Shown: positions 44,033-54,451, numbered from the stretch's first letter. The stretch is DNA of 64,000 nt from Bacillota bacterium (GCA_029549985.1 JAKPIB010000046.1:25801-89800), one strand, 5' to 3'. Program-made: numbers and translations. The notes: generated from the letters alone by a model not told the origin.

Positions 44033-44143
44033 TGTGCATAGATTTCAGTAAATAAGGACATTTATGGATAGTGTGGATAATGACCCGGATACCGCCAACC
44101 ACAGGGTTTTTCTTGTGGATAACTCTGTGTATAGTGTGGATAC
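44033..44143 (+). other. Cluster of DnaA boxes downstream of tsaD
   Basis: All sites are in the same orientation (plus-strand TGTGGATAA, the complement of TTATCCACA). Perfect: 44072-44080 and 44114-44122. One mismatch: TGTGGATAC 44135-44143. Two mismatches: TGTGCATAG 44033-44041 and TGTGTATAG 44126-44134. The last three sit end to end. The rest of 43982-44398 is AT-rich, holds no convincing gene and ends in a terminator. From memory, B. subtilis has DnaA-box clusters outside oriC, one near gcp (tsaD). Confidence 0.75.
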
Positions 44144-44264
44144 AAGCACGGCAGAAAAGTGCGTAAAATGCAATTTTACCGAATTACAGCAGGATAACTT
44201 GCAAAACGACAAAAACAGAAAAATATTTGCATCAAAAATAGCAGAAATTCTCACAAAATATGTC

Positions 44265-44291
44265 AACAGCAGATGATCTGCTGTTTTTTTG
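44265..44291 (+). terminator. Terminator after the DnaA-box region
   Basis: AACAGCAGA (44265-44273), loop TGA, TCTGCTGTT (44277-44285), followed by TTTTT. It may end the tsa operon transcript. Confidence 0.85.
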
Positions 44292-44398
44292 TTGGACTTG
44301 TTTCGGCAGTCAGCATAGCTTAACTAGAATAATGTTGAAAGCTAAGGAAATCATAATATTTGTCATGCCTATTTTTGTTGCCAAGGAGTTGATTATCA

Positions 44399-44839
44399 AT
44401 GAAGGTAAGAGATGTTATGACTGCCAAGGTCGCAACTGTTGCACCTGATAAAACAGTATTGGAAGCTGCGAGACTGATGCAGACCCATAATGTAGGTGCT
44501 GTACCTGTTTGCCTGCAAAATGGCAATGTGGCAGGTATAGTCACGGACAGGGATATCGTGGTTCGCTGCATAGCAAACAACGGCGACCCTAAAGCTACTC
44601 TAGTGAAGGACATTATGACCCAGGAGGTTATAACAGCCAGTCCTGATCTGTATGTGGACGATGCTGCCAAAATCATGTCCCGGTATAAGATAAGGCGCTT
44701 ACCTGTAGTAGAGAACGCTTCTCTTGTCGGAATGATCTCGATAGGGGATCTGGCTACAAGACACCTGCTTCAGGATGAAGCGAGCGAAGCATTAAGCGAG
44801 ATCTCAGAACCATCCAAGCCAATGAACATGATCCAGTGA
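44399..44839 (+). CDS. CBS-domain pair protein
   Basis: A 146-residue protein consisting of two CBS domains (about 1-60 and 68-126): MKVRDVMTAKVATVAPDKTVLEAARLM and VKDIMTQEVITASPDLYVDDAAKIM, each with the terminal GIVTDRDI / GMISIGDLA strand. Such stand-alone pairs bind adenine nucleotides and regulate unknown partners. Start ATG 44399 is preceded by AAGGAG at a 10-base distance. It stands alone between two terminators. Confidence 0.88.
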   Translation: MKVRDVMTAKVATVAPDKTVLEAARLMQTHNVGAVPVCLQNGNVAGIVTDRDIVVRCIANNGDPKATLVKDIMTQEVITASPDLYVDDAAKIMSRYKIRRLPVVENASLVGMISIGDLATRHLLQDEASEALSEISEPSKPMNMIQ

Positions 44840-44910
44840 AGACGGGAGAACTGGCTGCAGAGCGTTGTATGAGGATATTCTTTATATCATATGCAAACAT
44901 TATAAAGCGG

Positions 44911-44955
44911 AAAAAGAATCAAGGCTTGACAGATAAGCTGTTGATTCTTTTTTCA
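44911..44955 (+). terminator. Terminator of the CBS gene
   Basis: AAAAGAATCAA (44912-44922) pairs with TTGATTCTTTT (44941-44951), and an inner GCTT/AAGC pair extends the stem. The stem runs into a T tract. Confidence 0.75.
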
Positions 44956-44996
44956 CATAATGATTATAACCAAGCATCAAAGGAGAACTTCCCGAT

Positions 44997-47900
44997 ATGG
45001 CAAATATAGAGGACTTAAAAGAATATGCAAAAGCAGTAGCTGAGGAATTCAACAAAACAGTGGTTACAACAAAGGCCAAATACAAGCTGCCCAGACTGAC
45101 CGAAGTCAATAAGACACTGGTCAAGGCCTATAAACTGACCAACGAAGAGGTAAAATCCAAAGGTAGCATAATAGCTGCTGCTGAATGGCTTTTAGATAAT
45201 TTCTATGTAATAGAAGAGCAGGTCAAGGAGTTAGAAAGCTGCATTTCAAAGGGTCTGAACAGAATTATGCCTGTGCTTGGCAACGGAGAGTATAAAGGAT
45301 ATCCCCGGATATACGGTTTGGCGATGAGGCTCGTTGCCTATACTGATGCCAGGATCGATGAATCTGTAATACTCGACTTTATAAATGAGTTTCAAAAAGT
45401 AACGTACCTGAGCAGCGTTGAACTATGGGCATTGCCACTGATGCTGAGAATGGCCCTGATCCAGAAGGTACGAGACATAGCTCTGTTTATCATTGATTCC
45501 ATTGGGGATCGCAAATCTGCTGATATGTGGGCTCAAAGGCTTTTGGACGGTCTGGCTGAGTATAAAGGTGAAGTGCGGTCGAGAGAAGCGCTTAAAACAG
45601 TGATAGCTGAGCATGATGCTGTAATTGGGTTCATGACACCAGTCTATGCTGAAAGGCTGCTCCAGCGTCTTAGAGAAGAGGGCGCTGAAGCAGCATCGAT
45701 CATAAGATGGGTAGACGGCAGGCTTGCAGTCCAGCATACAAGCGCTGATGAAATTATACAGGCGGCACACCAGCAGCAGGCAGTAAACCAGGTTTCCATG
45801 GGAAATGCTGTGATGAGCCTCAGACAGATACCAAGCATGAAGTGGGAGGATATTTTTGAGGAACTGAGTATGCTTGAAAAGGTGCTCAGACAGGATCCTG
45901 CCGGAGTATATCCTCTTATGGATTTCCAGTCCAGGGACTACTACAGGCACCATATTGAGTTGACGGCCAGACGGTACAAGCTGGATGAAGTGTTCGTAGC
46001 GCAGAAAGCCGTTGAGTGCGCCCTGGAACATCAGAATGTATCCGACGAAAGGTACAGGCATATAGGCTTTTACATAATCGATAAGGGCAGAAAGAATCTT
46101 GAGTCCAAATTGGGCAGAAGAAGAAAGATCAATCTTGAACTGTTTGTCAAAGAGCATCCGTCAGTATGCTATTTTTCTTCTATAGGGATTTTAGTTGCCG
46201 GGCTCATGTGCTTTTTCCTCAGTATATTGCGCTTTGAGCCTGGCCCGGGGAGATTTTTATGCGGGGCTTTGTCAGCATTAGCAGCCTTGGTACCTATTGT
46301 CAGTGTATCGGTAGGGATAATCCACTTTGTGGCTGTACATATTTGCAAGCCAAGCCTGCTGCCCAAGTATGAGCTTAAGGATGGGATACCACCGGAGCTT
46401 CGTACAATGGTTGTCATACCAACGCTGCTGACCAGCGAGAGGCGGGTGATTGAGCTTATAGAACAAATGGAGGTCTTCTATCTGGCCAATCAGGAAGAGA
46501 ACCTGCATTTTGCTCTGGTTGGGGACTTCAAGGATGGTTCACAGGAAGTAAGTGAAAATGACAGCATCATAACCGAGACTGCAACAAGGCTCATAAATGA
46601 GCTTAACAACAGATACAGCCAGGACAGGCAGGACATATTCTTTTTCTTCCACAGGCATCGACAGTGGAATGAAGCACAGAGGTCCTGGATGGGCTGGGAG
46701 CGAAAAAGGGGTGCCCTGACTGAACTAAATGCTATGCTGCTTGGCAGACAGGATACGAGTTACTCGGTGAAGGTTGGGGATTTATCTGTACTGGATAAGA
46801 TAGTATACATAATCACCCTCGATGCTGACACCCAGTTGCCCAGAGATGCCGCCAGAAAGCTGATCGGAGCCATTGCCCACCCGCTGAATGCGCCTGTATT
46901 GAATGAGGAAGGCACCAAGGTCATAGAAGGCTATGGTATACTGCAGCCCAGGATAGGGGTGTCTGTTGACAGCGCGAGCAGGTCATTCTTTTCATTGACT
47001 TTTTCAGGGCAGACAGGTGTAGATCCCTATACCACTGCCGTATCAGATGTATATCAGGATCTTTTCGGAGAAGGTATATTCACCGGCAAGGGCATATATC
47101 ACCTGCGAGTATTCAACAAAGTACTAGAAAACACCATACCTGACAACAGCATACTCAGCCATGACCTGCTTGAAGGCTCCTACGCCAGAGCGGGACTGGT
47201 AACAGACATTGAACTGATAGACGGCTATCCGGCCAGCTATATGGCTTATTCAATGAGGCTGCACAGATGGGTCAGGGGTGACTGGCAGCTATTGCCCTGG
47301 CTTGGCTCTTATGTAAGGAACAGGGCCGGTGAAAGGGTCAAAAACCATATCAACATGCTGTCAAAATGGAAAATGGTGGACAACCTGAGGCGAAGCCTTA
47401 TATCACCAGCTTTATTTCTTATGCTTCTCCTGGGTCCGGCTGTGATGCCGGAGCCTGCATGGGCGTGGATAGCACTGGCTTTTATAACTCTTATCCTGCC
47501 ACTTACAATTGACCTGACAGGCACCCTATTCGTCAGGCGCCGGGAAATCAGAAATCCAGTAAGGCTTTCTGATATTTTCTGCAATACCGGGAGCCTGTTT
47601 TGGCAAGCAGTCCTGTCTTTCGTGTTTTTAGGCCACCAGGCATGGCTCATGGCAGATGCAATAATGAGGACACTCTGGCGGCTTTTTATAAGCCACCGCA
47701 ATATGCTGGAGTGGGTCACTGCTGCTGATGCGGAATCAAAATTCAAGGGTACTCTGTCTGATTATTGGAGAAAGATGGGAAGATCTGTTGCCACAACCAT
47801 CATATTGTTTGCTGTGGCTGTTTTCATCAAGCCACGCATCTGGCCGGCAGCCTTGATAATGGCGGCTGTCTGGTCAGCTTCGCCCGTTGTTGCATACAAG

Positions 47901-50900
47901 GTCAGCAAGCCAAAGGCCAGGCGTGTGCCCAGGCTGATGGACGAGCAGATTTTAAAACTCAGGGTCATCGCCAGGAAGACATGGCGATATTTTGACGAAC
48001 TTGTAAATGAGCAAAGCAACTGGCTCCCACCGGACAACTACCAGGTAGAGCCTCCTACCGGCATAGCCCATAGGACATCACCAACCAATATGGGAATCCA
48101 TCTGATGTCGATCCTGGTAGCAAGGGATCTGGGTTATTTAACTACATTGGAAGCCATTAAACGGATAAGTAAAACCGTAGGCACCATGCAGCGCCTTGAA
48201 AAATGGAAAGCAGGACATTTTTACAATTGGTACAACATACTGACCCTGGAACCATTGAAGCCATTGTATGTATCGACAGTTGACAACGGTAACCTGGTTT
48301 CATACCTGATAACAATAAACCAGGGAATAAAAGAGCTGCTGAAGCGCCCTTTGATCGGCAAGGAATGTGTACTGGGGCTAAGGGACGCTTTGATTTCTGA
48401 TTGCGAAAAAGACTTGGAGCATCAGAGCTTGCTCAACATGATGCTGACAGCAGATAATATCAGCGTTGTAGAATGGCAGATGCTACTTGATGATCTAAAA
48501 GGCCAGTGCAAGGAACTGGATGAATTGATCATCATGCATGAAGAAGAAATAGGTTTGTTCATACCATGGGTAAAGCTGCTTCAGAAAATTCCTTCTATGC
48601 TGCTGAATGAAAAGGGTGTATACCGGGAAGCATCCCAGAAGTTCAAACAGCTGCTCGAAAAGCTGAATGAGAACATTGAGCTGCAGAACCTTCTGGAGAA
48701 TTACCTTGAGATATTGAAGTCTCTTTCAGAGACTATGGCATCGCTGCGCAGGGATGCATACAAAAGTCCCGGTTATCAGGATGCGAGATCATGGCTTAAG
48801 CAGCTGGAGTTGTCCCTTGCTAATTCTTATACAAATATTAAGAGCTTTGTATCTGACTGTACCGAACTGCTTAAAACCATTGATGCCATGATCAAGGATA
48901 CGGATTTCAGCCTGCTTTATGATGAAAAGCGCGAGCTGTTTACAATCGGGTTCAATGTTGAAGAAGGCCAGGCTACGAAGTCATATTACGATCTTCTGGC
49001 ATCTGAGGCAAGGCAGGCCAGCTTTATAGCGATCGCAAAGGGCGACGTGCCTCAAAAGCATTGGTTCAAGCTGGGACGTTCTCTCACCCTGGCCGGGAAT
49101 CTGCGCGTGCTTATCTCATGGAGCGGTACTATGTTCGAATACCTTATGCCGCTGCTTATAATGCGTAATTATGACAACACCCTGCTTGACGAGACCTACT
49201 CTGCAGTCGTTCAGGTGCAAAAGCAGTATACGGACCAGCGTCACATACCCTGGGGCATATCAGAGTCCGGATTTTATGCCTTTGACCTGCACCTGAACTA
49301 CCAGTATAAGGCTTTCGGCGTTCCCCAGCTGGGACTAAAGCGAGGCTTGATAAACGATCTTGTGATAGCTCCCTATGCTACGATGCTGGCTTTGCCGATT
49401 GAGCCTGACTTTGCCTACAAAAACATAGAAGTGTTGTGCTCAGAAGGCATGCTGGGCAGGTTTGGCCTGTATGAAGCAATAGATTATACACCGGAGCGTT
49501 TGCCCAAGAAGAAAAAGAGCATCGTGGTGAAGAGCTTTATGGCTCATCATCAAGGTATGAGCCTTATTGCCATTGACAACTTTTTAAACAAAAACATAAT
49601 GCAAAACCGGTTCCACTCCGCTCCTATGGTGAAAGCTACTGAACTGCTTCTGCAAGAGCGGATGCCAAGGTCAGACGTTTATATAAAAGAATATGAAGAA
49701 TCTGAAATAATGGACCTTGAGCAGAACAGAAGGGATCAGGAGATACGGGCAAGAAGGGTGTTCACCGATCCTAATACTCCGACGCCTGAAGTAAATATCC
49801 TGTCCAACGGCAATTACGCTGTAATGTCTACAAACAGCGGAGGAGGGTACAGCCAGTATGGGGGGCAGGCTGTATCAAGGTGGCGGGCTGATGCTACCAG
49901 GGACAACTGGGGCATGATGTTCTTCATTAAAAACCTGAACTCAGAAAACTACTGGTCTGCTGCCTACAATCCGGTAGGTGTAATGCCGGAGGACTATAAG
50001 GTAATATTTGAGACGGAAAAAACCATTTATAAAAGAAAGGACGGCAATATAGAAACAATAACAGAGATAGTTGTCTCACCGGAATTTGATGGTGAAGTAA
50101 GACGCCTGACCTTGGTCAATCATAGCGAGAGCAGCAGGGTCCTGGAGGTCACCAGCTATTTTGAAGTCGTACTGACATCTGCCTGTGCAGACATGGCTCA
50201 TCCGGCATTCAGCAACCTGTTTATCCAGACCGAGTATCTGACCGAATACGACGCCTTGCTGGCTACCAGGAGGCCCAGAATAAGGACCGATAAAAACCTT
50301 TGGCTGCTGCATACGGCAATAGTAGAAGGCGAACAGATAGGAAGGACACAATACGAGACAGACCGTTCAAGATTCATAGGCCGGGGCAGGAACATATCAA
50401 ATCCGCAGGTCATGGATCCAGAGTTTCCTTTGTCCAATACGACGGGTGCAGTGCTTGATCCGATAATGAGCATTAGAAAACGCATTCGTCTCCAGCCCGG
50501 AGGTACAGCTAGGATTTCATATATTACGGCTGTCGCTGACACGCGGGAAGGAGTCGTAGCACTGGCCAGGGAATGCATGAACACCAGTGTGTCCGACAGG
50601 AGCTTTGAACTGGCCTGGACCCATTCCCAGGTAGAGCTGAGATATCTAAATATGACCGCGAGCCAGGCCAACATATATCAGACGATCGCAGCACAAATAC
50701 TATATCAGGCCGCCCCAAACAGTTGGAAGCAGGAGGTGATAGCGGAAAACAAAAGAGGTATAACTGCCCTTTGGTCATACGGCATATCAGGCGACCTGCC
50801 GATAGTCGTAGTAAGGGTGAGCAAGCTTGAGCATACCGAGCTGGCCAAGCAGATGCTGACTGCCCATGAGTATCTGAGGCTGAAGGGCTTGAGCTTTGAT

Positions 50901-53621
50901 CTGGTCCTGCTGAATGAATATGGCAACAGTTACGAGCAGCCATTGCAGGAAAAATTGAATGAGATCGTTGCCATAAGCCACGCAAGGAACCTATTAGACA
51001 AGATGGGAGGCGTTTTTCTGCTGCAAAGCAGCAATATACCCCAGGAGGACATAAAGCTTTTGCTTGCTGCTGCCAAGTTGAACATCAGCGGGGATGGCGG
51101 TACGTTGATTTCTCAGCTGGAGGTCAAGGAGGCCCGTAGACCGATTGAAAGGATCAAAGGCCGGGATGCGGATTATAGGCTTCTGGAGGATGTAAAGCTC
51201 GAGGTCCCGTCTGATCTGCTGTTCTTCAACGGCATAGGAGGTTACAGCAGGGATAACCGTGAGTATGTGATATGCATTAACGGAGCAACCACTACGCCTC
51301 TGCCATGGAGCAACATAGTTGCAAACCCCGACTTTGGGTTCTTGATAACTGAATCAGGGGCGAGCTACACCTGGTGCAAAAACAGCCGCGAAAACAAACT
51401 GACACCATGGTCCAATGACCCTGTAGTCGACCCTTCGGGTGAGATTCTGTATATCAGGGATGAAACAACGGGAGAATTCTGGACTGCAACTCCACATCCC
51501 ATTAAGCAAAATGAAAAGTACATCATAAGGCATGGACATGGTTACAGCCGGTTTGAGCATATAAGCCATGGACTGGTGCATAACATGCTGGTTTTCGTCC
51601 CGGTAACTGATCCTGTTAAAATCATCAGCCTGAAGTTGAAAAATATAACAGATCAGGACCGCACCCTTACATTGACCTATTATGCAGAATGGGTGCTTGG
51701 CGTCAACAGGGAGCGAAATATGCACTTTACTGTCACAGCCTATGACCAGGCCATTAACGGCTTGCTGGCATACAATCGATACAATGAGACCTTCGCAGAC
51801 AGACTGGCATTTCTTGCATGTAATGCCGGACTTGAAAGCTATACCGGAGATAGAAACGAATTTCTGGGCAGAAACGGTACGACAGCAGATCCCGAAGCCA
51901 TGCACTATGTTACTATGAGCGGGCGGGTCGGTGCCGGATATGATCCGTGCGGCGCCATAAGGTCCAAAATCAGCATCAAACCCGGGGAGGAAAGGGAAGT
52001 AGTCATCCTTCTGGGGCAGGGTGACAGCCTGGATCATGTAATGAAGCTTGTAAGCCTATATTCTGACAGTACAAACTCTCACAGAGCATATGAAGCGGCC
52101 GTCGAGTTCTGGGAGAGCAAGCTGAATACGATCATTGTCGATACTCCGGACGATTCTATGAACCTTTTGCTGAACAGGTGGCTGATTTACCAATCCTATG
52201 CATGCCGTATAATGGCTAGGACCGCCTTTTATCAAGCGGGAGGTGCTTTTGGGTTCAGGGATCAGCTTCAGGATGTCATGGCAGTGGTATATTGCGATCC
52301 GGCAGTCACTCGTAAGCAGATAATGCTTTCGGCTGAACACCAGTTTACTGAAGGAGATGTGCAGCATTGGTGGCATCCGGAACGCCATGGGGTCAGGACA
52401 AGGATAACAGATGACCTGCTGTTCCTGCCTTATGTCACTGCCGATTACATTGCTATAACCGGAGACTTAAGCATACTGGATGAACAGGTAAGCTTTCTGG
52501 AAGATGAGCCGCTAAAGCCTGATGAGCATGAACGATACAATATACCGAAAGTCAGCGTTGAAAAGGCTGACTTATATGACCATTGCATAAGGGCAATAGA
52601 AAAAGCACTGTGTTTTGGCAGCCATAACCTGCCTTTGATCGGAGGCGGGGACTGGAATGACGGCATGGACAAGGTGGGCATCGAGGGCAGGGGTGAAAGC
52701 GTCTGGCTGGCCTGGTTCCTGATAACCACACTTAAAAACTTTATACCTGTCTGCAGGATCCGAGGTGATAATGAACGCGCCGCAAAGTATGAATCGATCA
52801 TCAAGACATTGACAGAGGCTATCGAAGCTAATGCATGGGACGGCGGCTGGTACAGGCGCGCCTATTTCGATGACGGTACCCCTCTTGGCTCAGAAAAAAA
52901 CGAAGAATGCCAGATAGACTCCATATCACAATCATGGAGCATTATCTCCGGAGCAGCCAGAGAGCAGAGAGTCAAAAGTGCCATGGAGGCCCTCAAGCAC
53001 CACCTGATAGATGAGGAAAACGGCCTCATCAAGCTGCTTTCCCCACCCTTTGAAAAATCAGCCGTTGAACCCGGATACATCAAAGGGTATGTACCCGGAG
53101 TACGGGAAAACGGTGGACAGTATACTCATGCCGCTGCATGGACCATACTGGCTTTTGCCCTGATGGGCGACGGCAACATGGCCTGGAAGCTATACAATAT
53201 GATCAATCCAATAAACCATACCAAGACCCAGCTGGGTGTCTTCAAATATAAGGCCGAGCCATATGTGATAGCCGCTGATGTATACGCGGTCCATCCTCAT
53301 AAAGGCAGAGGCGGGTGGACCTGGTATACAGGTTCGGCTTCATGGATGTACCGTGTAGGTATAGAAAGCATACTCGGCCTGAAAGCCAGGGGAAGCAGTT
53401 TTACTATGGACCCCTGTATCCCGGATGACTGGACTGAGTATAAACTGCGCTACAAGTATCATAGTACAACATATAATATTAAAGTGGACAACAGCAGTAT
53501 GGTCTGCAGGGGAGTCAGTGCAATCTTGATGGATGGCAAAGAAGTCGAGGATAAGCAGATACCGCTGGTCGATGACGGGCTGGAACACAACATAACAGTA
53601 ATCATGGGAACCGGGAGTTGA
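44997..53621 (+). CDS. ndvB: Cyclic beta-1,2-glucan synthase-like giant membrane protein (GT84-GH94)
   Basis: An unbroken 2874-residue protein with the layout of NdvB/ChvB. In order: N-terminal region (1-385), membrane helices (388-455), GT84 glycosyltransferase with LDADTQ (Asp609, Asp611) and HRWVRGDWQ near 756, more helices (about 800-980), a glucoamylase-like domain (about 1310-1540), and beta-sandwich plus (alpha/alpha)6 barrel regions of the GH94 family. The GH94 acid is in GGDWNDGMD (Asp2555). In proteobacteria the enzyme makes cyclic beta-1,2-glucan on a protein primer and phosphorolyses it to set ring size. Here it is a lone gene in a Gram-positive background; the product may be linear or cyclic glucan. 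Confidence 0.9.
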   Translation: MANIEDLKEYAKAVAEEFNKTVVTTKAKYKLPRLTEVNKTLVKAYKLTNEEVKSKGSIIAAAEWLLDNFYVIEEQVKELESCISKGLNRIMPVLGNGEYKGYPRIYGLAMRLVAYTDARIDESVILDFINEFQKVTYLSSVELWALPLMLRMALIQKVRDIALFIIDSIGDRKSADMWAQRLLDGLAEYKGEVRSREALKTVIAEHDAVIGFMTPVYAERLLQRLREEGAEAASIIRWVDGRLAVQHTSADEIIQAAHQQQAVNQVSMGNAVMSLRQIPSMKWEDIFEELSMLEKVLRQDPAGVYPLMDFQSRDYYRHHIELTARRYKLDEVFVAQKAVECALEHQNVSDERYRHIGFYIIDKGRKNLESKLGRRRKINLELFVKEHPSVCYFSSIGILVAGLMCFFLSILRFEPGPGRFLCGALSALAALVPIVSVSVGIIHFVAVHICKPSLLPKYELKDGIPPELRTMVVIPTLLTSERRVIELIEQMEVFYLANQEENLHFALVGDFKDGSQEVSENDSIITETATRLINELNNRYSQDRQDIFFFFHRHRQWNEAQRSWMGWERKRGALTELNAMLLGRQDTSYSVKVGDLSVLDKIVYIITLDADTQLPRDAARKLIGAIAHPLNAPVLNEEGTKVIEGYGILQPRIGVSVDSASRSFFSLTFSGQTGVDPYTTAVSDVYQDLFGEGIFTGKGIYHLRVFNKVLENTIPDNSILSHDLLEGSYARAGLVTDIELIDGYPASYMAYSMRLHRWVRGDWQLLPWLGSYVRNRAGERVKNHINMLSKWKMVDNLRRSLISPALFLMLLLGPAVMPEPAWAWIALAFITLILPLTIDLTGTLFVRRREIRNPVRLSDIFCNTGSLFWQAVLSFVFLGHQAWLMADAIMRTLWRLFISHRNMLEWVTAADAESKFKGTLSDYWRKMGRSVATTIILFAVAVFIKPRIWPAALIMAAVWSASPVVAYKVSKPKARRVPRLMDEQILKLRVIARKTWRYFDELVNEQSNWLPPDNYQVEPPTGIAHRTSPTNMGIHLMSILVARDLGYLTTLEAIKRISKTVGTMQRLEKWKAGHFYNWYNILTLEPLKPLYVSTVDNGNLVSYLITINQGIKELLKRPLIGKECVLGLRDALISDCEKDLEHQSLLNMMLTADNISVVEWQMLLDDLKGQCKELDELIIMHEEEIGLFIPWVKLLQKIPSMLLNEKGVYREASQKFKQLLEKLNENIELQNLLENYLEILKSLSETMASLRRDAYKSPGYQDARSWLKQLELSLANSYTNIKSFVSDCTELLKTIDAMIKDTDFSLLYDEKRELFTIGFNVEEGQATKSYYDLLASEARQASFIAIAKGDVPQKHWFKLGRSLTLAGNLRVLISWSGTMFEYLMPLLIMRNYDNTLLDETYSAVVQVQKQYTDQRHIPWGISESGFYAFDLHLNYQYKAFGVPQLGLKRGLINDLVIAPYATMLALPIEPDFAYKNIEVLCSEGMLGRFGLYEAIDYTPERLPKKKKSIVVKSFMAHHQGMSLIAIDNFLNKNIMQNRFHSAPMVKATELLLQERMPRSDVYIKEYEESEIMDLEQNRRDQEIRARRVFTDPNTPTPEVNILSNGNYAVMSTNSGGGYSQYGGQAVSRWRADATRDNWGMMFFIKNLNSENYWSAAYNPVGVMPEDYKVIFETEKTIYKRKDGNIETITEIVVSPEFDGEVRRLTLVNHSESSRVLEVTSYFEVVLTSACADMAHPAFSNLFIQTEYLTEYDALLATRRPRIRTDKNLWLLHTAIVEGEQIGRTQYETDRSRFIGRGRNISNPQVMDPEFPLSNTTGAVLDPIMSIRKRIRLQPGGTARISYITAVADTREGVVALARECMNTSVSDRSFELAWTHSQVELRYLNMTASQANIYQTIAAQILYQAAPNSWKQEVIAENKRGITALWSYGISGDLPIVVVRVSKLEHTELAKQMLTAHEYLRLKGLSFDLVLLNEYGNSYEQPLQEKLNEIVAISHARNLLDKMGGVFLLQSSNIPQEDIKLLLAAAKLNISGDGGTLISQLEVKEARRPIERIKGRDADYRLLEDVKLEVPSDLLFFNGIGGYSRDNREYVICINGATTTPLPWSNIVANPDFGFLITESGASYTWCKNSRENKLTPWSNDPVVDPSGEILYIRDETTGEFWTATPHPIKQNEKYIIRHGHGYSRFEHISHGLVHNMLVFVPVTDPVKIISLKLKNITDQDRTLTLTYYAEWVLGVNRERNMHFTVTAYDQAINGLLAYNRYNETFADRLAFLACNAGLESYTGDRNEFLGRNGTTADPEAMHYVTMSGRVGAGYDPCGAIRSKISIKPGEEREVVILLGQGDSLDHVMKLVSLYSDSTNSHRAYEAAVEFWESKLNTIIVDTPDDSMNLLLNRWLIYQSYACRIMARTAFYQAGGAFGFRDQLQDVMAVVYCDPAVTRKQIMLSAEHQFTEGDVQHWWHPERHGVRTRITDDLLFLPYVTADYIAITGDLSILDEQVSFLEDEPLKPDEHERYNIPKVSVEKADLYDHCIRAIEKALCFGSHNLPLIGGGDWNDGMDKVGIEGRGESVWLAWFLITTLKNFIPVCRIRGDNERAAKYESIIKTLTEAIEANAWDGGWYRRAYFDDGTPLGSEKNEECQIDSISQSWSIISGAAREQRVKSAMEALKHHLIDEENGLIKLLSPPFEKSAVEPGYIKGYVPGVRENGGQYTHAAAWTILAFALMGDGNMAWKLYNMINPINHTKTQLGVFKYKAEPYVIAADVYAVHPHKGRGGWTWYTGSASWMYRVGIESILGLKARGSSFTMDPCIPDDWTEYKLRYKYHSTTYNIKVDNSSMVCRGVSAILMDGKEVEDKQIPLVDDGLEHNITVIMGTGS

Positions 53622-53633
53622 ATTTCCGGTTCC
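53607..53633 (+). terminator. Weak hairpin at the end of the glucan synthase gene
   Basis: GGAACCGG (53607-53614) / CCGGTTCC (53626-53633) is a perfect 8-bp stem across the stop codon. No T tract follows, so termination may be inefficient. Confidence 0.35.
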
Positions 53634-53714
53634 TACACTTTGTAAACGTATAAAGGTATGAGTGTTGGAATACTTATAAAGTATTGATTTTACCAAAAGG
53701 TGAGTGAGCCCTGT

Positions 53715-54437
53715 ATGAAACTTTTATATATTTCAAAAAAATGGACGATACTGCTTTGGATGCTGCTGGCACTTCTTGTGATCCTGATCATGGTCGATGA
53801 TGGCAGGATGGCTGACTATGCAGCGGTAAATGCATCTCCACTGAAGAACAAAATCATTGTCATAGACGCCGGGCATGGCGGCTTTGACTCCGGTGCGGTG
53901 AGCCCTTCCGGTACCAGAGAGGATGTACTTAACCTCCAGGTTGCATTGAAGCTTCAAAAGCTACTGACTGATAACGGTGCCAAGGTCGTTATGACAAGAA
54001 GGAACAATGATGCAATTGCTGACAATAAATCATCCGATATGAAAAAACGGGTTGAGATAATTAAAAGCAGTGATCCCGACATAGTGATAAGCATCCATAT
54101 GAATAAATTCGGGCAATCAAAGTATTACGGGGGGCAGACATTCTATCTGGAAGGCAGCACCGAAAGCAAGAAACTGGCAGAACTTATCCAAAGGAAGATC
54201 AGAGAGAATCTGATCGAGGGCAATACACGACAGATAAAAGCAGTGGATAATCTTCTGATACTAAAAGCCGTCAGCGCACCTTCGGTAGTCGTTGAGTGCG
54301 GATTTCTGTCGAACCCAAAGGAAGAAAGCCTGCTAAAGAGGAGTGATTATCAGGACATGATAGCATGGTGCATATACAATGGAATACTGGAATATCTGGT
54401 ACTCGGGCATCCGGATCTGCTAGAGCCTGATGATTAG
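53715..54437 (+). CDS. cwlD: Germination-type N-acetylmuramoyl-L-alanine amidase CwlD
   Basis: A 240-residue Amidase_3 protein with one N-terminal membrane helix (about 10-27). Zinc ligands: IDAGHGGFDSG (His), EDVLNLQVALKLQ (Glu), and ISIHMNKF (His); the catalytic Glu is in VVVECGFLSNPKEE. The size and the HMN (instead of HAN) are typical of CwlD, which helps form muramic delta-lactam in spore cortex and is needed for germination. ATG 53715 is taken, about 10 bases after AGGTGAG; GTG 53700 would add five residues. Supports endospore formation by this organism. Confidence 0.9.
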   Translation: MKLLYISKKWTILLWMLLALLVILIMVDDGRMADYAAVNASPLKNKIIVIDAGHGGFDSGAVSPSGTREDVLNLQVALKLQKLLTDNGAKVVMTRRNNDAIADNKSSDMKKRVEIIKSSDPDIVISIHMNKFGQSKYYGGQTFYLEGSTESKKLAELIQRKIRENLIEGNTRQIKAVDNLLILKAVSAPSVVVECGFLSNPKEESLLKRSDYQDMIAWCIYNGILEYLVLGHPDLLEPDD

Positions 54438-54451
54438 ATATGGGAGTTATA

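Noticed and set aside
44033..44143. Chromosomal replication origin
   Set aside because: DnaA boxes are present, but dnaA, dnaN, rpmH or gidA genes and an obvious unwinding element are not; a regulatory cluster is more likely.
44064..44276. 70-codon frame in the tsaD-CBS intergenic region
   Set aside because: Its ATG has no ribosome binding site and its codons are made of the DnaA boxes; the composition (MDSVDNDPDTANH) is not protein-like. The DNA sites explain the sequence better.
51354..52037. 227-codon minus-strand frame inside the glucan synthase gene
   Set aside because: Antisense to the continuous 2874-codon gene with preserved GH94-type domains; no independent support.
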